5,530 nucleotides of DNA from an uncultured Sphingomonas sp. Lineage in GTDB: Bacteria > Pseudomonadota > Alphaproteobacteria > Sphingomonadales > Sphingomonadaceae. The notes beneath the pieces are model-generated. The model did no database searches, was not told the origin of the DNA, and saw nothing but the letters and a program-made list of their open reading frames with translations. Position 1 is the stretch's first letter, and each line of letters opens with the position of its first letter. Location of the stretch: assembly GCA_946482655.1 (NCBI GenBank), contig CAMLSA010000148.1, forward strand, positions 1 to 5,530. The letters are read 5' to 3'. Position numbers and translations under genes: made by a program. Shown here piece after piece: positions 4,387-5,530 of the stretch.

Positions 4387-5530
4387 TTAGTGGCGAACGG
4401 CCAGCTCTCCCCCATCCGGCGCCGTCGCACCCTTGATGGTCGACGCCATCTCGTCGGCTTCCGTCCAGTCGATCGCGGTCAGGCGATCGGATAGCGCCAG
4501 CGCGAGCACCTCGTCGACATGGCTCACCGGCACGATCTTGAGCCCCTCGCGGATGTTGGCCGGGATCTCGACGAGATCCTTCTCATTATCCTTGGGAATC
4601 AACACCGTGGTGATGCCGCCACGCATCGCCGCGAGCAGCTTCTCCTTGAGCCCGCCGATCGGCAGGACACGGCCGCGCAACGTCACCTCGCCGGTCATCG
4701 CCACTTCCTTGCGGACAGGCACGCCCGTGAGGGTCGAGACGATCGCGGTGGTGATGCCGATGCCGGCCGACGGGCCGTCCTTGGGGACGGCGCCTTCAGG
4801 CAGGTGGATATGGATATCCTTGCGCGCGATCAGGCTCGGCTTGATGCCATAGGCCGGCGCCCGCGCCTTGACGAAGCTGAACGCCGCCTGGACGCTTTCC
4901 TTCATCACGTCGCCAAGCTTGCCGGTGGTGCTGATCGTGCCCCTGCCGGGCACCGTCACCGCCTCGATCGTCAGCAGTTCGCCGCCGACCTCGGTCCAGG
5001 CCAGGCCCGTGACCGCACCGACCTGATCTTCTTCCTCGCCGATGCCGAAGCGGAATTTCCGCACGCCGGCGAAGTCGGCCAGATTGTCGGGGGTGATGAC
5101 AACCTTCGTCTCCTTCCCTTCGAGGATGCGGCGCAGGCTCTTTCGGGCGAGTTTGGCGATCTCGCGCTCGAGCGTACGGACGCCCGCCTCGCGGGTGTAA
5201 TAGCGGATCAGGTCGCGCAGGCCCTCGTCGGTCAGCTCGAACTCCTCGGGCTTGAGGCCGTGCGCCTCGATCTGCTTGTCGCGCAGGTGCGCCTTGGCGA
5301 TCTCGACCTTTTCGTCCTCGGTATAGCCCTCGAGCCGGATGATCTCCATCCGGTCGAGCAGCGGCTGCGGCAGGTTCAGGCTGTTCGCGGTGCATACGAA
5401 CATCACATCCGAGAGATCGATATCGATCTCGAGATAATGATCCTGGAAACGGTGATTCTGCTCGGGATCGAGCACCTCGAGCAATGCCGAGGCGGGATCG
5501 CCGCGGAAATCCTGGCCGAGCTTGTCGATT
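4387..5530 (-). CDS. lon: ATP-dependent Lon protease, C-terminal part (5' end beyond the window)
   Basis: Lon is a cytoplasmic AAA+ serine protease that degrades misfolded and short-lived regulatory proteins. About 380 residues are visible, roughly half of a typical 780-800-aa LonA. The fragment begins inside the AAA+ module at IDKLGQDFRGD, just after Walker B, and continues through LLEVLDPEQNHRF and the sensor-1 region (FVCTANSL). The arginine of GVRTLEREI lies in the sensor-2 area. The protease domain carries the catalytic serine in KDGPSAG (codon 4768-4770) and the catalytic lysine, second Lys of GGLKEKLLAA (codon 4639-4641), 43 residues apart as in E. coli Lon. No frameshift or missing key residue is seen. 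The polar tail ends GGELAVRH before TAA at 4387-4389. The gene is convergent with the membrane gene at 3883. The N-terminal substrate-binding domain and promoter lie outside the window. Confidence 0.97.
   Translation of the reverse strand, partial: IDKLGQDFRGDPASALLEVLDPEQNHRFQDHYLEIDIDLSDVMFVCTANSLNLPQPLLDRMEIIRLEGYTEDEKVEIAKAHLRDKQIEAHGLKPEEFELTDEGLRDLIRYYTREAGVRTLEREIAKLARKSLRRILEGKETKVVITPDNLADFAGVRKFRFGIGEEEDQVGAVTGLAWTEVGGELLTIEAVTVPGRGTISTTGKLGDVMKESVQAAFSFVKARAPAYGIKPSLIARKDIHIHLPEGAVPKDGPSAGIGITTAIVSTLTGVPVRKEVAMTGEVTLRGRVLPIGGLKEKLLAAMRGGITTVLIPKDNEKDLVEIPANIREGLKIVPVSHVDEVLALALSDRLTAIDWTEADEMASTIKGATAPDGGELAVRH

Noticed and set aside
4381..4400. Short dyads around the lon stop (TCGCC/GGCGA and CCGTT/AACGG)
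   Set aside because: The arms are 5 bp, mutually exclusive and partly inside the coding end; they are too weak to call a site.
4796..5395. 199-codon minus-strand frame inside lon
   Set aside because: It is a frame-shifted shadow of lon with Arg/Pro/Gly-rich low-complexity sequence; the lon frame is intact.

Overview
The window is G+C-rich, densely packed bacterial chromosome that looks alphaproteobacterial, most likely a sphingomonad (order Sphingomonadales). I infer this from three things: a mannose-type PTS EIIA followed directly by HPr with no sugar permease, the style of the housekeeping proteins, and a small LuxR-type helix-turn-helix protein with a C-terminal membrane segment. No tRNA, rRNA, CRISPR array, insertion sequence or phage gene is visible.

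Left part, plus strand (1-2073). A 5'-truncated mannose-type EIIA gene overlaps an HPr gene by an ATGA junction. Together they are the end of a regulatory phosphotransferase operon. After a 123-bp gap come a SpoU/TrmH-family RNA 2'-O-ribose methyltransferase and the transcript-cleavage factor GreB, again joined by an ATGA overlap. The methyltransferase frame has no ATG, GTG or TTG for about 500 bases, yet its homology-like N-terminus begins at a CTG (785) preceded by a good Shine-Dalgarno sequence. A stem-loop follows directly after the greB stop.

Middle part, plus strand (2074-4308). This is a stretch of poorly characterised genes. It holds a LuxR-type HTH protein with a membrane tail, with a 14-bp dyad upstream and a perfect 20-bp palindrome inside the gene. 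Next is a 113-aa helical protein of unknown function. Then come two paralogous 141-aa multi-pass membrane proteins separated by 274 bp. The membrane pair uses a less G+C-biased codon set than the flanking housekeeping genes. The layout suggests a lineage-specific insertion between greB and lon.

Right part, minus strand (4387-5530). The C-terminal half of an ATP-dependent Lon protease runs convergently toward the second membrane gene. It carries the Ser-Lys catalytic dyad, and an imperfect stem-loop in the 78-bp gap could end its transcript.

The housekeeping calls are firm. The middle genes can be described but not assigned a function. I found no convincing complete new defence or mobile system. 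The best leads are the paralogous membrane pair and the membrane-tailed regulator with its palindromes.
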